Of a stretch of 64,000 bases of DNA, positions 27,665 through 37,347 are shown one piece after another (within the stretch, counting starts at the first letter, position 1; each line of letters starts with the position of its first letter). The stretch lies in assembly GCA_014584295.1 (NCBI GenBank), contig JACTNC010000053.1, positions 310,001-374,000 on the forward strand, read 5' to 3'. The notes under the pieces were generated by a model. It was given only the letters and a program-made list of their open reading frames with translations, did not search any database and was not told where the DNA came from. Position numbers and translations under genes: made by a program. The DNA comes from Verrucomicrobiota bacterium. GTDB lineage: Bacteria > Verrucomicrobiota > Verrucomicrobiia > Opitutales > Opitutaceae.

Positions 27665-30397
27665 CTACGTGGAAACCCCGAGTAACCCGCGGGTAAGCTG
27701 AAAGTGGGTGAGCCCGAGTGAATCCGACACGGTGGAATACGTTCCCGCCGTTATTCCTGATATGCGATCCGCAATCAAGGTCAGGTCATGCATGGCGTCG
27801 CCAGTAAGCAATCCATCCGATTGAATTGATGCGCAAACCCGGGAGCTGCCAGCACCCTCAAACTGGAGCACGGGGACCAGGGGGTGACCCTCACGCAGAT
27901 GTCTCGAAACAGCCGATACAACCAGATGCGCCCCACCGGCACACAGTCCCGTGAGGTTCTCGGACCAATCTGTCGTCTCCGTGCGGACAACGTGCAGGCC
28001 GGAATGCAAACTCACCTCGCCGTAGACCAGACTCGGCTCAATGCGCTCGCTAAATACCCTCCGCAGGCACGGCGCACCCATCCACAGTGGATCCGAGTCG
28101 GCGATCAGAACCGTACCTCCCTTAGCCACAGCTCCGAGCATCAGAAGTGCAATGCTTTCGTAGCACTCAGGCAAAAGTCCTTCCACGGTCTGAATCGCCA
28201 CTGAAAGTGAACCAATGTCGCGCAATTGCACCTCCGATTGCCTCCGGTTCAACTGTCTGTTCTCGAACCAGTCTTCGATCTTCAGCAGGGCACGGTCGAT
28301 GCCTCCGTCAAGCTGCACGCTTGCCCAGCCAAAACGATCCGTAGGGATTGAGGCCGACTCAAGGTGCCGGCGCATCACGTCGTTCGGAATCTTTTCGCAT
28401 CCATGCTCAAGAAAAAGCGCGGCAGCCACATTCGGATGCGTGGCATAACCGCGATAGGTGCGAAGCAGCAATTCATGCATCGTCGAACCGCCATACCCGC
28501 AGCCCTCCGTGTGCACCGGGGCCGCAAAACGTCCAAGGCCATGTGCCCGTCCAAGCATGCCCTGGTTCATCCGTTCCGCCGCCATGCGAGCGATCTGCGT
28601 GGAGCACAGGCTCGTGGGAAAAACGAGCCCCACCCTCTCGCTCGCCCAACGCCCATCCCCTAGCGCAAGCACCGTTGCCGGGATCGGCGGGATTTTCACT
28701 GACATCTCCTCCAATGCCGCATGAGCGGCGTCGCGATCCAGAACCGGCACGCCATCCGGTTTGGATCTCGACCGCAGCTGGCTCAACTGGGAACCATCGG
28801 TTTGCCTCCAGTTCCGCCAGATCGATACCTGCGAATGCCCCGCAAGCTCCCCCTTGGTGACCTGTCCGGATGCAGTCGCAATGACGAGTTCAAGCGTTTC
28901 CGCCGTCAGGGCATCCATGGACTCGCCATCGAGGTAGCGGCCCGCATTTACGTCCATCTCGCGATCGAGCAAGCGATGCCTTTGTGTTGTCGTTGTGATC
29001 TTGAGCGTTGGAACAAAGGGAAAATTTGTGATCGACCCGTTCCCAGTGACAAAGAGGAACAGGTTGCAGCCCGACGCCACCTGGCCCGCGATTCCTTCAA
29101 GGTCATTGCCAGGGCTGTTCATGAAGTGAAAGCCAGGTCCTCGCACCGGTTCGCCATACTCAATGACCCGCTCCACCCGTGACCTCGGATCCTTCTTGTG
29201 CGCGGCGCCCAGCGACTTCAGTACAATGTTATATAATCCACGGAGGTTGTTACCCGCAGAAGGATTGGCCTCTGGCGTGACACCGTGCCACATCAACCGC
29301 TCCTTGAAGCGCTCGATCGTTCGCAGGAGCGCTCGAGCAGTAGGAAGATCACGCGCCGATTTGAGAATGTAGCTTTCCGCACCAACCAATTCATCTGTCT
29401 CGCAGAGCACGCCTGCTCCTCCATGCCTGAGAACCTCGTGAACAACTGCGCCCGCAAGCGGGTTTCCCGAGATTCCGGAAAACGCATCACTCCCACCGCA
29501 TTGAAGTCCGATGACAAGGCCGTCCAGACGCTCTGGTGTTCGACGGATTGCCGCAGCTTTCGCGATGTTTTCCCTTACCCACTCCTCCACACGCGAGAAC
29601 TCGTCACCAATTGGATCACGAAGGGTGAAAAAACCGTGGGGCACATGATCCAGGTTGTCGTTTGCCTCACGCATAAAGGCCTCAAGCGTACGGTTGTTTA
29701 CTGGCTCGGCTCCGTAATCAAGCGCCACAACCGCCGCCACGTTTGGATGAAGCATGAATCCTGAAAGCGCACGGTGGATTTCCAGCACATTGTTTGGAAC
29801 CTGGGGGCCTCCTCCCTCTGTGTGCGAAATGGCCACAATACCATCGATTCCAGGAAACACGGCGGCAAGGGGCTGCAGACGAGCGGCCATTTCCCTGGCC
29901 ACACTCGCGGTCCGCGACGTCGTGCCGAGAATGACAACGGTGTTTCTTGTACCCACTCCACGAGAGCCTCCACGACGATAGCCCATGAAGCTTCGCCTTT
30001 CAGGCGAAAGATCGACGGCTGGTCCTGGAACAAAGCTCCTTTCATCGAGCACGAAGGGTTCGATGCGATCCTCAAAATTGGCTTGAGACGGGATCGCCAC
30101 TGCCAAGTCCCGGCATTTGAGCGCGCGGATCATGAGATCGTTGCAAACATATTCCCCGGGACTAATTGCCCGTATTGCACGTCCGAAGGGCAGCCCCCAT
30201 GAGAGGAGGTCCTCGCCGGCCGCGATAGATTTTGTGGCAAAACGATGCCCTTCCAGAACAGCATGTGGCAGCACCAACTTGCCTCCGCCGAACACAATCA
30301 GGCTCCCCGCATCAATGGGACGTGTTGCAATCGCAACATTGTCTTTTGCCGATGCAAGTCGGGCGAGTGCGTGGAAAGGGAATGGACCGGTGCTCAT
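27665..30397 (-). CDS. Tandem UxaA/GarD-type dehydratase, 910 residues
   Basis: UxaA-family enzymes dehydrate sugar acids such as altronate and galactarate and are about 500 residues long. This protein is 910. Residues about 15-100 are the SAF domain, and 140-545 form a full catalytic region: GYRRGGSRGVGTRN, then LQCGGSDAFSGISGNPLAG, then VPTLKITTTTQRH. Residues about 560-910 repeat that region in diverged form: LVFPTSLCSTQIARM, HTEGCGYGGSTMHELL, and GTVLIADSDPLWMGAP. The usual HxxGCG block reads HTEGGG in the first copy and HTEGCG in the second; the CGGSD block exists only in the first. It lies 79 bp after a LacI-type regulator gene on the same strand. The substrate is unknown. Confidence 0.82.
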   Translation of the reverse strand: MSTGPFPFHALARLASAKDNVAIATRPIDAGSLIVFGGGKLVLPHAVLEGHRFATKSIAAGEDLLSWGLPFGRAIRAISPGEYVCNDLMIRALKCRDLAVAIPSQANFEDRIEPFVLDERSFVPGPAVDLSPERRSFMGYRRGGSRGVGTRNTVVILGTTSRTASVAREMAARLQPLAAVFPGIDGIVAISHTEGGGPQVPNNVLEIHRALSGFMLHPNVAAVVALDYGAEPVNNRTLEAFMREANDNLDHVPHGFFTLRDPIGDEFSRVEEWVRENIAKAAAIRRTPERLDGLVIGLQCGGSDAFSGISGNPLAGAVVHEVLRHGGAGVLCETDELVGAESYILKSARDLPTARALLRTIERFKERLMWHGVTPEANPSAGNNLRGLYNIVLKSLGAAHKKDPRSRVERVIEYGEPVRGPGFHFMNSPGNDLEGIAGQVASGCNLFLFVTGNGSITNFPFVPTLKITTTTQRHRLLDREMDVNAGRYLDGESMDALTAETLELVIATASGQVTKGELAGHSQVSIWRNWRQTDGSQLSQLRSRSKPDGVPVLDRDAAHAALEEMSVKIPPIPATVLALGDGRWASERVGLVFPTSLCSTQIARMAAERMNQGMLGRAHGLGRFAAPVHTEGCGYGGSTMHELLLRTYRGYATHPNVAAALFLEHGCEKIPNDVMRRHLESASIPTDRFGWASVQLDGGIDRALLKIEDWFENRQLNRRQSEVQLRDIGSLSVAIQTVEGLLPECYESIALLMLGAVAKGGTVLIADSDPLWMGAPCLRRVFSERIEPSLVYGEVSLHSGLHVVRTETTDWSENLTGLCAGGAHLVVSAVSRHLREGHPLVPVLQFEGAGSSRVCASIQSDGLLTGDAMHDLTLIADRISGITAGTYSTVSDSLGLTHFQLTRGLLGVST

Positions 30398-30476
30398 TAG
30401 GTGCTCACAGGTGGCAAAGGCTCGATATTCGTCCCGTCGATGGCTGTTGGCATCCCGAAGGAATTCGAGTTGTCGA

Positions 30477-31538
30477 CTATCGTCGGGAGCCTGAATGACC
30501 TGTGGATTCTCTCAGACTTTCATTGAAATTGAGTTCGATCAGCCTCTCTCCGAACTCAGGAGTCCAAAGTCGGCGGATAAGAATATCCGCCGCAGACACG
30601 GCGAGTTCGCGGTGCGACGCTCCCACGCAGGAAAGTGGGGGATTGAAAAAGCGGGAAATCGCATAGTCTCCCACTCCAATGACCGCGACGTCACTCGGTA
30701 TCGATCGCCCATTGCGCGCAAGGGAGTGATAGGCGCCCAAGGCCTCACCGTCCGTGACGGCGTAGAGCGCATCAAAATCATGCCCCTGGGCAAGGCAGCC
30801 GTCGACCGCCGCAGCGGCGGCCTCCTCGGAAAGCGCCTTGGCGACAATTTCAATGGCGCGCCGTCCTGTCAGTCGCTCCGAGGTCTCCATAAACTCATTC
30901 ACCCGCATTCGAGTGATCTGCGTGAGCGGGCTGCCGTGCAGCACGGCGAGGCGTCGACGGCCTATCTGGTGAAACACTTCAGCCGCCCGCGTACCGCTGC
31001 CCGGTCGCTCAGATACGCCGGAATAGCTGGCGATTGAACGGTTTACCAGCACTGCGGGATAGGGAAGCTGAGTGCGAGCGAGAAAATCGTCGTCCTTAGT
31101 CGTGGTATTCGTGATGAGCGCGGCGTTGAAATGATCGCCGCTCAACAATCCCGGCAGTTCAGCCAGTTTGCCGGCCTCAAACATTCCGATCTGAAGAAGG
31201 TAGGACACGTTCACGCGGGCACCTGCCTTCGCAGCCGCTTCCCTCAGCCCATCCACAAAATGATTCACCAGCAGCAGGGGAGCCTGATGGCTGGTGATCA
31301 GGGCAAGCACGACAGTTTGTCGGCGCTGCCCTCCCATGCGAAGTCGGCGCGCACCGATATTCGGGAGGTAGCCCAATTTGGCTGCAGCCGCCTTGACCCG
31401 AGCAACGGTCTTTTCAGAAATGCGCCGTTCTTCCTGGCGATTGTTAAGGACAGAAGATACCGCACCGACGGAAACCCCAGCCGCTTTCGCGATGTTCCAG
31501 ACCGTGACAGGAGCCTTTTCCCGGGTTTTCGCCTTCAT
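30477..31538 (-). CDS. LacI-family transcriptional regulator
   Basis: This 353-residue repressor-type protein has the LacI helix-turn-helix at residues about 12-35 (TVWNIAKAAGVSVGAVSSVLNNR), the hinge helix region near VKAAAAKLGYLPNIGARRLRMG, and a periplasmic-binding-protein-like ligand domain for the rest, ending in LIRRLWTPEFGERLIELNFNESLRES. The downstream UxaA-like dehydratase, 79 bp away in the same direction, is the natural target, which suggests that a sugar acid or its precursor is the effector. No obvious 14-16 bp LacI operator palindrome was found in the gap between the two genes. Confidence 0.93.
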   Translation of the reverse strand: MKAKTREKAPVTVWNIAKAAGVSVGAVSSVLNNRQEERRISEKTVARVKAAAAKLGYLPNIGARRLRMGGQRRQTVVLALITSHQAPLLLVNHFVDGLREAAAKAGARVNVSYLLQIGMFEAGKLAELPGLLSGDHFNAALITNTTTKDDDFLARTQLPYPAVLVNRSIASYSGVSERPGSGTRAAEVFHQIGRRRLAVLHGSPLTQITRMRVNEFMETSERLTGRRAIEIVAKALSEEAAAAAVDGCLAQGHDFDALYAVTDGEALGAYHSLARNGRSIPSDVAVIGVGDYAISRFFNPPLSCVGASHRELAVSAADILIRRLWTPEFGERLIELNFNESLRESTGHSGSRR

Positions 31539-31574
31539 GAGGTAGATTGAGGATTGCCGAACAGCGAAACCACG

Positions 31575-33023
31575 TCATCCCGATTTGGCGAGAATATGGT
31601 AGTTGGCCATCGAAATGCCGCTCAGCATTGCACCGATGATTCCGAGAAACCCCTGGTCCGTCCCGCAGAGATAGAGATTCGAATAATCCGTCCGGCCCGT
31701 GCGAATCTTTTCGGGAGCCCCGTAGATCGCCCCTTCCACATGGCCGGTAAAACGACGCACGGTGAGCGGGGTAAACATGTCGGTCGTGACAACTATATCC
31801 TTCAATTGGGGCACCGTCGGCTGCGGCAGAAACCTTTTTGCGCTTCGCTGCATCGCCGCGAACCAGCGGCCCTTTGCCTCACGATATTCCTCGGGCAGCA
31901 GTCGTTCCCAGGCGCAAAAATTTGCGAGGCAGGTCACCCGAAAGATGCCCTCTTCCAAGTATTGATTATATGGATACTGGAAATTGTTCGGAAAACAGAC
32001 GACCCCGCTCCGCAGATCAACGGCCTCCTCCGGGCGATTGTAGTCCAGCCTGGAAGTGTCATTAAAAAACACGATGGTATCCATGTCCCATCCAATCTGC
32101 GCGGGCTGCCTGTCCATTATCGTAATGGTCTCTGCAAAGGACAGCCGCACCGAACCCGGTTTCGAGACGGTACTATCAGAATTGGCAACGCCGCTTCCAT
32201 CAATCAACGCCCGGGTTTCAATGAGGCCTATCGAGCTGATCACATGGTCAGCCGTGATTTCCTCACCCGAATCGAGCTGCAATGCAACAACCCTGTCCCC
32301 ACGCGTTCTCAGACGGCTTACACCGCACTTCATACGACGTTCGCCTCCAGCCTCTCTATACTTTTCCAAGAGCACCCGGAGGATTACGCGAACCCCTTCC
32401 AAGGGTCGCGCAAACCCCTCCAGAAAGATCGCCTTGAACATGATCACAAACTGCCCGAATTCCATGTCCCCCGGCTGCGAGCTGCCGTAGTACATCAGGG
32501 GACACAAAAGCATGTCCTCAAGCAGCGGGTCGGTGATATGTTCGCGAAGCACTGCACGCGCGGAGAGCGGTGTCGCTTCAAGCGAAACGTCATCATGGGT
32601 CCGCACGAGCGCGACCAATCGGCGAAATCCATCAATCTGGCCCGGAAACTTCGCGGCAATCTCCGATTCCAGGACGACAAAATCATTCGTGAATCTGAGC
32701 GACACCTCCCCCTGCGGACCAAACGCAATACGTGACTGTTTCTGTTCGCAGAGCGCGAATTCCTCACGATCAATCCGAAGCTGACGAAACAGCTTGCCGA
32801 GGGGAGTGCCCTTGACGCCGGGGCGGACATAATTCGTCACCGCATGCAAGCCGACATCGAATTTCCTCCCGGCAATGCTGTAGAACCCGTTCAACCCGCC
32901 CACTGCATTGTGCCGCTCGAAGATGCACACCCGTCTTCCAAAGTGGGCCAGGCGGATTCCCGCGGCCAGTCCCGACATGCCAGCTCCAAGGATGACCACA
33001 TCGTAGTGGGATCGGGAATTCAT
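31575..33023 (-). CDS. FAD-dependent oxidoreductase, phytoene-desaturase/retinol-saturase type
   Basis: This 482-residue flavoprotein starts with the dinucleotide-binding motif DVVILGAGMSGLAAGIRLA (residues 8-26) and ERHNAVGGLNGFYSIAGRKFDVGLHAVTNY, characteristic of the CrtI/retinol-saturase group. The C-terminal FAD segment is GRTDYSNLYLCGTDQGFLGIIGAMLSG. Members oxidise, saturate or isomerise carbon-carbon double bonds in carotenoids or acyl chains. It is the third gene of a unit with a ketosynthase and an acyl carrier protein, 96 bp after the ACP, so an ACP-bound or derived polyunsaturated chain is a plausible substrate. No other carotenoid gene is nearby. Confidence 0.85.
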   Translation of the reverse strand: MNSRSHYDVVILGAGMSGLAAGIRLAHFGRRVCIFERHNAVGGLNGFYSIAGRKFDVGLHAVTNYVRPGVKGTPLGKLFRQLRIDREEFALCEQKQSRIAFGPQGEVSLRFTNDFVVLESEIAAKFPGQIDGFRRLVALVRTHDDVSLEATPLSARAVLREHITDPLLEDMLLCPLMYYGSSQPGDMEFGQFVIMFKAIFLEGFARPLEGVRVILRVLLEKYREAGGERRMKCGVSRLRTRGDRVVALQLDSGEEITADHVISSIGLIETRALIDGSGVANSDSTVSKPGSVRLSFAETITIMDRQPAQIGWDMDTIVFFNDTSRLDYNRPEEAVDLRSGVVCFPNNFQYPYNQYLEEGIFRVTCLANFCAWERLLPEEYREAKGRWFAAMQRSAKRFLPQPTVPQLKDIVVTTDMFTPLTVRRFTGHVEGAIYGAPEKIRTGRTDYSNLYLCGTDQGFLGIIGAMLSGISMANYHILAKSG

Positions 33024-33119
33024 CTCAAGGCGGCTGCATGACGCACATCACCACGAAGGGCAAAGGTAGCGGGCCAGGCAATGACCGAAGCCGCAGCAAC
33101 AATATCCGGCGCGGTGATT

Positions 33120-33383
33120 TCAGCTCTTCGATGCCAGCGCGTTGAACTTCGGCGTGAGATAATCACCACAACTGTCCAAGGTGGCGAGTTGTGGATAGTC
33201 CTTTTCAGGAACCTCAATCCCGTGGCGCTTGCGGAGTTCCATGACGATATCGAGGAAGTCCATCGAATCCAACTGCATCTGGTCGCGAAGACGCACGTCA
33301 GGTTTGAGCGTCGAGAGATCTTCGTCGGGAGCGATGTCGGCTATGATACCGAGCACCACCTGCTTTACTTCGTCTTTTGTCAT
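33120..33383 (-). CDS. Acyl carrier protein
   Basis: This 87-residue protein has the ACP four-helix pattern and the phosphopantetheine site LDSMDFLDIV, with Ser40 as the attachment residue. It differs from a housekeeping AcpP, whose motif is DSLDTVEL, and it has a longer C-terminal helix, so it is more likely dedicated to the neighbouring ketosynthase. It is 17 bp after the ketosynthase gene and before the FAD oxidoreductase. Confidence 0.92.
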   Translation of the reverse strand: MTKDEVKQVVLGIIADIAPDEDLSTLKPDVRLRDQMQLDSMDFLDIVMELRKRHGIEVPEKDYPQLATLDSCGDYLTPKFNALASKS

Positions 33384-33400
33384 AGGCGTGAGGGGACGTA

Positions 33401-34639
33401 CTATCGTTCGAATCGCCGCACAATCAACGTGGAATTTATTCCGAGCATTCCGAACGAGTTATTGAGGATGGCATCCACGCGCTCGGCCTTCCTGGGCTGA
33501 TTCAGAACCAGGCCCGGAAGCGCGCAAGCGGGATCCAGGTCGTCGACATTGATGGTCGGATGGACCACACAATCCTCAAAGGACGGCAGGTTCCCCGCAA
33601 GTTCCAGCGCTCCGGCGGCCCCCATTGCATGGCCGATAAAACTCTTGGTGTTGTTAATGTGCGTATCCGGACAGCCTTCTCCAAATACCGCGCGGATTGC
33701 CTCACATTCCTGAATGTCTCCCATCGGGGTAGCCGTCGCATGCGTATTGATGATATGGATATCGCGGGGAAGCAGCCCCGATCTCGCCACGGCTTCCCGC
33801 ACGCATTCCGCCTGCCTGCCAGGATTGGGCAATACATAGTCACTGGCATCGCTATTGACACAATAGCCCGCAATTTCCCCGTAGATCTTTGCACCACGTC
33901 GCACCGCATCCTCCAGCCGCTCGAGCGTATAGAGCGCGCCACCCTCGGATATCACGATTCCATTGCGCGCCTTGTCAAAGGGGCGCGAGGCACGATTCGG
34001 ATCCTCGTGATGAGCCAGCGCATTCTGCGATTTGAATCCTGCAAAGATGCCAAAGGTGTGGATGCTTTCGCTGACGCCGCCGCAGATCGCAAGATCGACC
34101 TCGCCCAGCCTCAGCATCTGCGTCGCATGGATCAAACCAAGGTTACCAGCCGCGCAGGCGGCTCCAATCGTATAGGCAGGACCCGTCGTGCCGATGTTCA
34201 GTGAGATTTCCCCGGCGGGGTTGTTCGCAACCGTCCGGGGATTGTGGTAGTGTGACCAGAATTTTGTATCATATCCAAATTTGGAGATCGCGTAGATCTC
34301 ATTCTCCGTTTCGACATTCCCATGCTCGGTGATGCCCACAAAAATTCCAGTTCGATCCCTCCTGATCGAGTCAGTCGACAACCGGGCATCCGCCAGCGCC
34401 TCTCGCGCACAGTAAATTCCAATTGAACCGGCACGTGTCCCCACACGGACTTCCTTCCTTTTTTGATGCCTGAGCGGGTCAAAGTTGCAGACCCCTGCCA
34501 GGTGGGGGCCCATATACCGGATCTCCATCCGGGCGATCCTCGCAACTCCCGACAGAAGATTGCCCCGGAACTCCGCAAGACTGTTGCCGTTTGGGGCGGT
34601 CAATCCCACTCCTGTTATGACAATACGCGAAAGACTCAT
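33401..34639 (-). CDS. Beta-ketoacyl-ACP synthase (KAS II-like)
   Basis: This 412-residue thiolase-fold condensing enzyme has Cys162 in GAACAAGNLGLIHA, His300 in NTHATATPMGD and His337 in NNTKSFIGHAMGAAG, the complete Cys-His-His triad. It elongates acyl chains on an ACP, or starts a dedicated chain. I chose the ATG at 34639 (MSLSRIVITG), which begins at the first strand of the fold; the frame extends 9 residues upstream. The first gene of the KS-ACP-oxidoreductase unit, it is divergent from galE. No ketoreductase, dehydratase or acyltransferase accompanies it, so those functions would come from the housekeeping pathway. Confidence 0.92.
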   Translation of the reverse strand: MSLSRIVITGVGLTAPNGNSLAEFRGNLLSGVARIARMEIRYMGPHLAGVCNFDPLRHQKRKEVRVGTRAGSIGIYCAREALADARLSTDSIRRDRTGIFVGITEHGNVETENEIYAISKFGYDTKFWSHYHNPRTVANNPAGEISLNIGTTGPAYTIGAACAAGNLGLIHATQMLRLGEVDLAICGGVSESIHTFGIFAGFKSQNALAHHEDPNRASRPFDKARNGIVISEGGALYTLERLEDAVRRGAKIYGEIAGYCVNSDASDYVLPNPGRQAECVREAVARSGLLPRDIHIINTHATATPMGDIQECEAIRAVFGEGCPDTHINNTKSFIGHAMGAAGALELAGNLPSFEDCVVHPTINVDDLDPACALPGLVLNQPRKAERVDAILNNSFGMLGINSTLIVRRFER

Positions 34640-34714
34640 GTCGGAATTTGATAAACAGCTAGCCAACCGGGCTCCGGGCGCAATACAAGCCTCAGGTCCA
34701 TTTCACCAAATGCC

Positions 34715-35701
34715 ATGAATGTTCTTGTTGTCGGAGGCGCGGGTTACATCGGAAGCCATTGTGTCCGTCAATTGCTGGCTGCCGGGCATCGCCCTGTGGT
34801 GTTGGACAACCTCGTATTCGGGCATGCCAAGGCTTTGCCCACCACGGTGCCTCTCCATCGCATTGATCTCGGGGATGAAGACGCGGTCGGCCGCATTCTT
34901 CGTGACGACCGCATCGAGGTCGTGATGCATTTTGCCGCATTTGCCTACGTGGGCGAATCCGTGACAGATCCACTGAAGTACTACTTCAACAATGTGGTGG
35001 CAACACTTCGGCTCCTCAGGGCCATGCTTGCCGCCAATGTGAAGCAATTTGTCTTTTCGTCGACTTGTGCCACCTACGGCGTGCCCGCTTCGATGCCGAT
35101 CACGGAGTCGCTTCCGCAAGCTCCTATCAACCCCTACGGTCAGACAAAGCTGGATGTCGAAAATGCACTGAAAGCTCTGAGTCATGCCCATGGACTGAGT
35201 TTCGCAGCTTTTCGGTATTTCAACGCCGCAGGAGCAGCGGAGGATGGCTCCATTGGAGAATGCCATAACCCAGAAACCCATCTCATACCGCTCGCAATTG
35301 ATGCCGCTGTCGGCCGAAAAAGCGCATTGCACGTGTTCGGCGACGACTACCCCACTCCAGATGGAACCTGCCTTCGTGACTATGTTCACGTCGACGACCT
35401 GAGCCGCGCACATATCGCAGTCTTCGACAAACTCTCAAGACCAGGTGCCGCGCATTTCTACAATCTCGGTACAGGCAATCCTACCTCCGTCCTCGAAGTG
35501 ATAAGGGCCGTTGAAAAAGCCACGGGCAGAAAAGTGCCCTACTCGGTCGTTGCCCGGCGCGCGGGCGATCCACCAGCGTTGTATGCCGACAGTTCCAAGG
35601 CGGTGCGCGAACTTGAATGGCGCATTCAATACAAGGACATTAACTCCATCGTGGCCTCGGCCTGGCGCTGGCACTCACGCTCGCCCAACGGGTACGGTTG
35701 A
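34715..35701 (+). CDS. galE: UDP-glucose 4-epimerase
   Basis: This 328-residue short-chain dehydrogenase-type epimerase interconverts UDP-glucose and UDP-galactose, supplying sugar nucleotides for envelope polysaccharides. The NAD-binding motif VGGAGYIGSH is at residues 6-15, the catalytic Ser116/Thr117 are in FSSTCATYG, and Tyr141/Lys145 in NPYGQTK. It has normal length. It is divergent from the ketosynthase and convergent with the NtrC-type regulator, with a gap of only about 23 bp between stop codons. Confidence 0.93.
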   Translation: MNVLVVGGAGYIGSHCVRQLLAAGHRPVVLDNLVFGHAKALPTTVPLHRIDLGDEDAVGRILRDDRIEVVMHFAAFAYVGESVTDPLKYYFNNVVATLRLLRAMLAANVKQFVFSSTCATYGVPASMPITESLPQAPINPYGQTKLDVENALKALSHAHGLSFAAFRYFNAAGAAEDGSIGECHNPETHLIPLAIDAAVGRKSALHVFGDDYPTPDGTCLRDYVHVDDLSRAHIAVFDKLSRPGAAHFYNLGTGNPTSVLEVIRAVEKATGRKVPYSVVARRAGDPPALYADSSKAVRELEWRIQYKDINSIVASAWRWHSRSPNGYG

Positions 35702-35724
35702 TCTTCACCCCTCAGCGGGATCCG

Positions 35725-37278
35725 TCATACTTTCAGGCCCCACTCGTCGATGCGTTTGCGCAACGTCGCACGGGTGATACCGAGTTTTTCGGCTGCACGG
35801 AGTTGATTTCCGCCTTCTGATACAAGGACGCGTTCGATCATCTCGCGCTCCAGGCGTTCCAGAATCGGTGTAGGCCCGCGGGACAATTCAGCCTGAAGAA
35901 AATCCAGTGCACGCGAAACTGTAAGTGCGGGTTCGGCCACGGTATGCGTCACTGCAGCCGCCTGCACGTGATCTGTGACTACGGGACTGCTGTTGGGTAA
36001 TGCCTCCTTCGGCGCCACGTCGTTTGATGATGGAGGAACCGCCATCGCCAACGGCGGAGGCGACACCGCGCCCACTGCCTCACGAACCTCGGTCGGCAGG
36101 TGTTTCAGAAGGATCGTATCCCCCTGCGCAAGCACCGCGCTGCGATAGATCACGTTCTCGAGTTCGCGCACGTTGCCAGGCCACCGATAGCGCACGAGTA
36201 CGGCCATCGCCTCAGGCGATACTTTGCTCACGCGTGCCTTCTTCTGCTTGACGAGGTTCTGAAGGCTGAAATCAACGATTGGCGGAATGTCCTCACTGCG
36301 ATCCCGGAGGGCAGGCATGCGAATCCGCACGACATTGAGGCGGTAGTACAAGTCCTCGCGAAACGTCTTGGCCTTGACCATCTCCTCGAGGTCCTTGTTG
36401 GTCGCAGCAAGGATGCGTACATCCACTGCGATCGTGTCGACACCGCCCACGCGCTGAACCTCCCCCTGCTGAAGGACTCGCAGGATCTTCGTTTGCGTGG
36501 CCAAGGCCATGTCGCCGATTTCGTCGAGAAAGATCGTGCCACCATCGCACAACTCGAACTTGCCGATCCGTTGGGCGGTCGCCCCAGTGAACGAGCCTTT
36601 CTCGTGGCCGAACAATTCACTCTCAATCAGATTGTCGGGAATGGCCGCGCAATTGACGGCAATGAACGGCTTGGATGACCGATGGCTGTGTTTCCAAATT
36701 GAGCGCGCGACGAGTTCCTTGCCTGTACCACTTTCACCCGTGATCATGACGGTCACATCACTGGCGGTGACCTGACCGATGACCTTGAAGACATCCTGCA
36801 TCACGAGCGAGGAGCCCACAATGCCTTCCTTGTAGTCCTCACTGTTCAGCACCGATTTGTAACCGCTGGCCGCCCGAATGTCAGCGCGCGCCTGGAGAGC
36901 CGTCTCTGCGATTGTCAGCACCTTCTGCGAATCGAACGGCTTCATGATGTAGTCAAATGCGCCGTACTTCATCGCCTCGATCGCTGTCTGGGCGGTTCCA
37001 AAGGCGGTCATGAGCACCACCATCTGTTTGGGGTTCGCCGAGCGAATGTGCTGAAGCGTCTCGATCCCGCTCATCCCTCCCATGCGCAGATCCAGAAAGA
37101 TAAGGTCAGGTGGATCGTTCTTCACAATCGAGATGCCCTGTTCGCCGCTGGGGGCCTCTACCACCCGCCATTTTCGCGATGAAAGCACTCGTGTCAGGGA
37201 ATAGCGGATTTCCGCATCATCGTCGATGATGAGGATGACGGGCTCGTTCGTAGAAGGGACAATGGCCGGATCAGGCAT
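35725..37278 (-). CDS. NtrC-type sigma-54-dependent response regulator
   Basis: This 517-residue regulator has a receiver domain (residues 12-130, phospho-acceptor Asp63), a sigma-54 interaction AAA+ domain (about 152-395, Walker A GESGTGKE at 181-188, Walker [12 protein letters not shown]), and a Fis-type helix-turn-helix at the C-terminus ([24 protein letters not shown]). The sigma-54 contact loop reads GSFTGA instead of GAFTGA, a known variant. A Pro/Ala-rich linker separates AAA+ and HTH. No histidine kinase is adjacent. It is 69 bp after the pilT-like gene in the same direction, so control of pili or motility is possible but not shown. Confidence 0.95.
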   Translation of the reverse strand: MPDPAIVPSTNEPVILIIDDDAEIRYSLTRVLSSRKWRVVEAPSGEQGISIVKNDPPDLIFLDLRMGGMSGIETLQHIRSANPKQMVVLMTAFGTAQTAIEAMKYGAFDYIMKPFDSQKVLTIAETALQARADIRAASGYKSVLNSEDYKEGIVGSSLVMQDVFKVIGQVTASDVTVMITGESGTGKELVARSIWKHSHRSSKPFIAVNCAAIPDNLIESELFGHEKGSFTGATAQRIGKFELCDGGTIFLDEIGDMALATQTKILRVLQQGEVQRVGGVDTIAVDVRILAATNKDLEEMVKAKTFREDLYYRLNVVRIRMPALRDRSEDIPPIVDFSLQNLVKQKKARVSKVSPEAMAVLVRYRWPGNVRELENVIYRSAVLAQGDTILLKHLPTEVREAVGAVSPPPLAMAVPPSSNDVAPKEALPNSSPVVTDHVQAAAVTHTVAEPALTVSRALDFLQAELSRGPTPILERLEREMIERVLVSEGGNQLRAAEKLGITRATLRKRIDEWGLKV

Positions 37279-37347
37279 TTGTACCCCATCCTATGCCGAA
37301 GAGCACTCCGTTGGCGAGCCCGCGCGCGTCTCCCCGCTTCAAATTGC

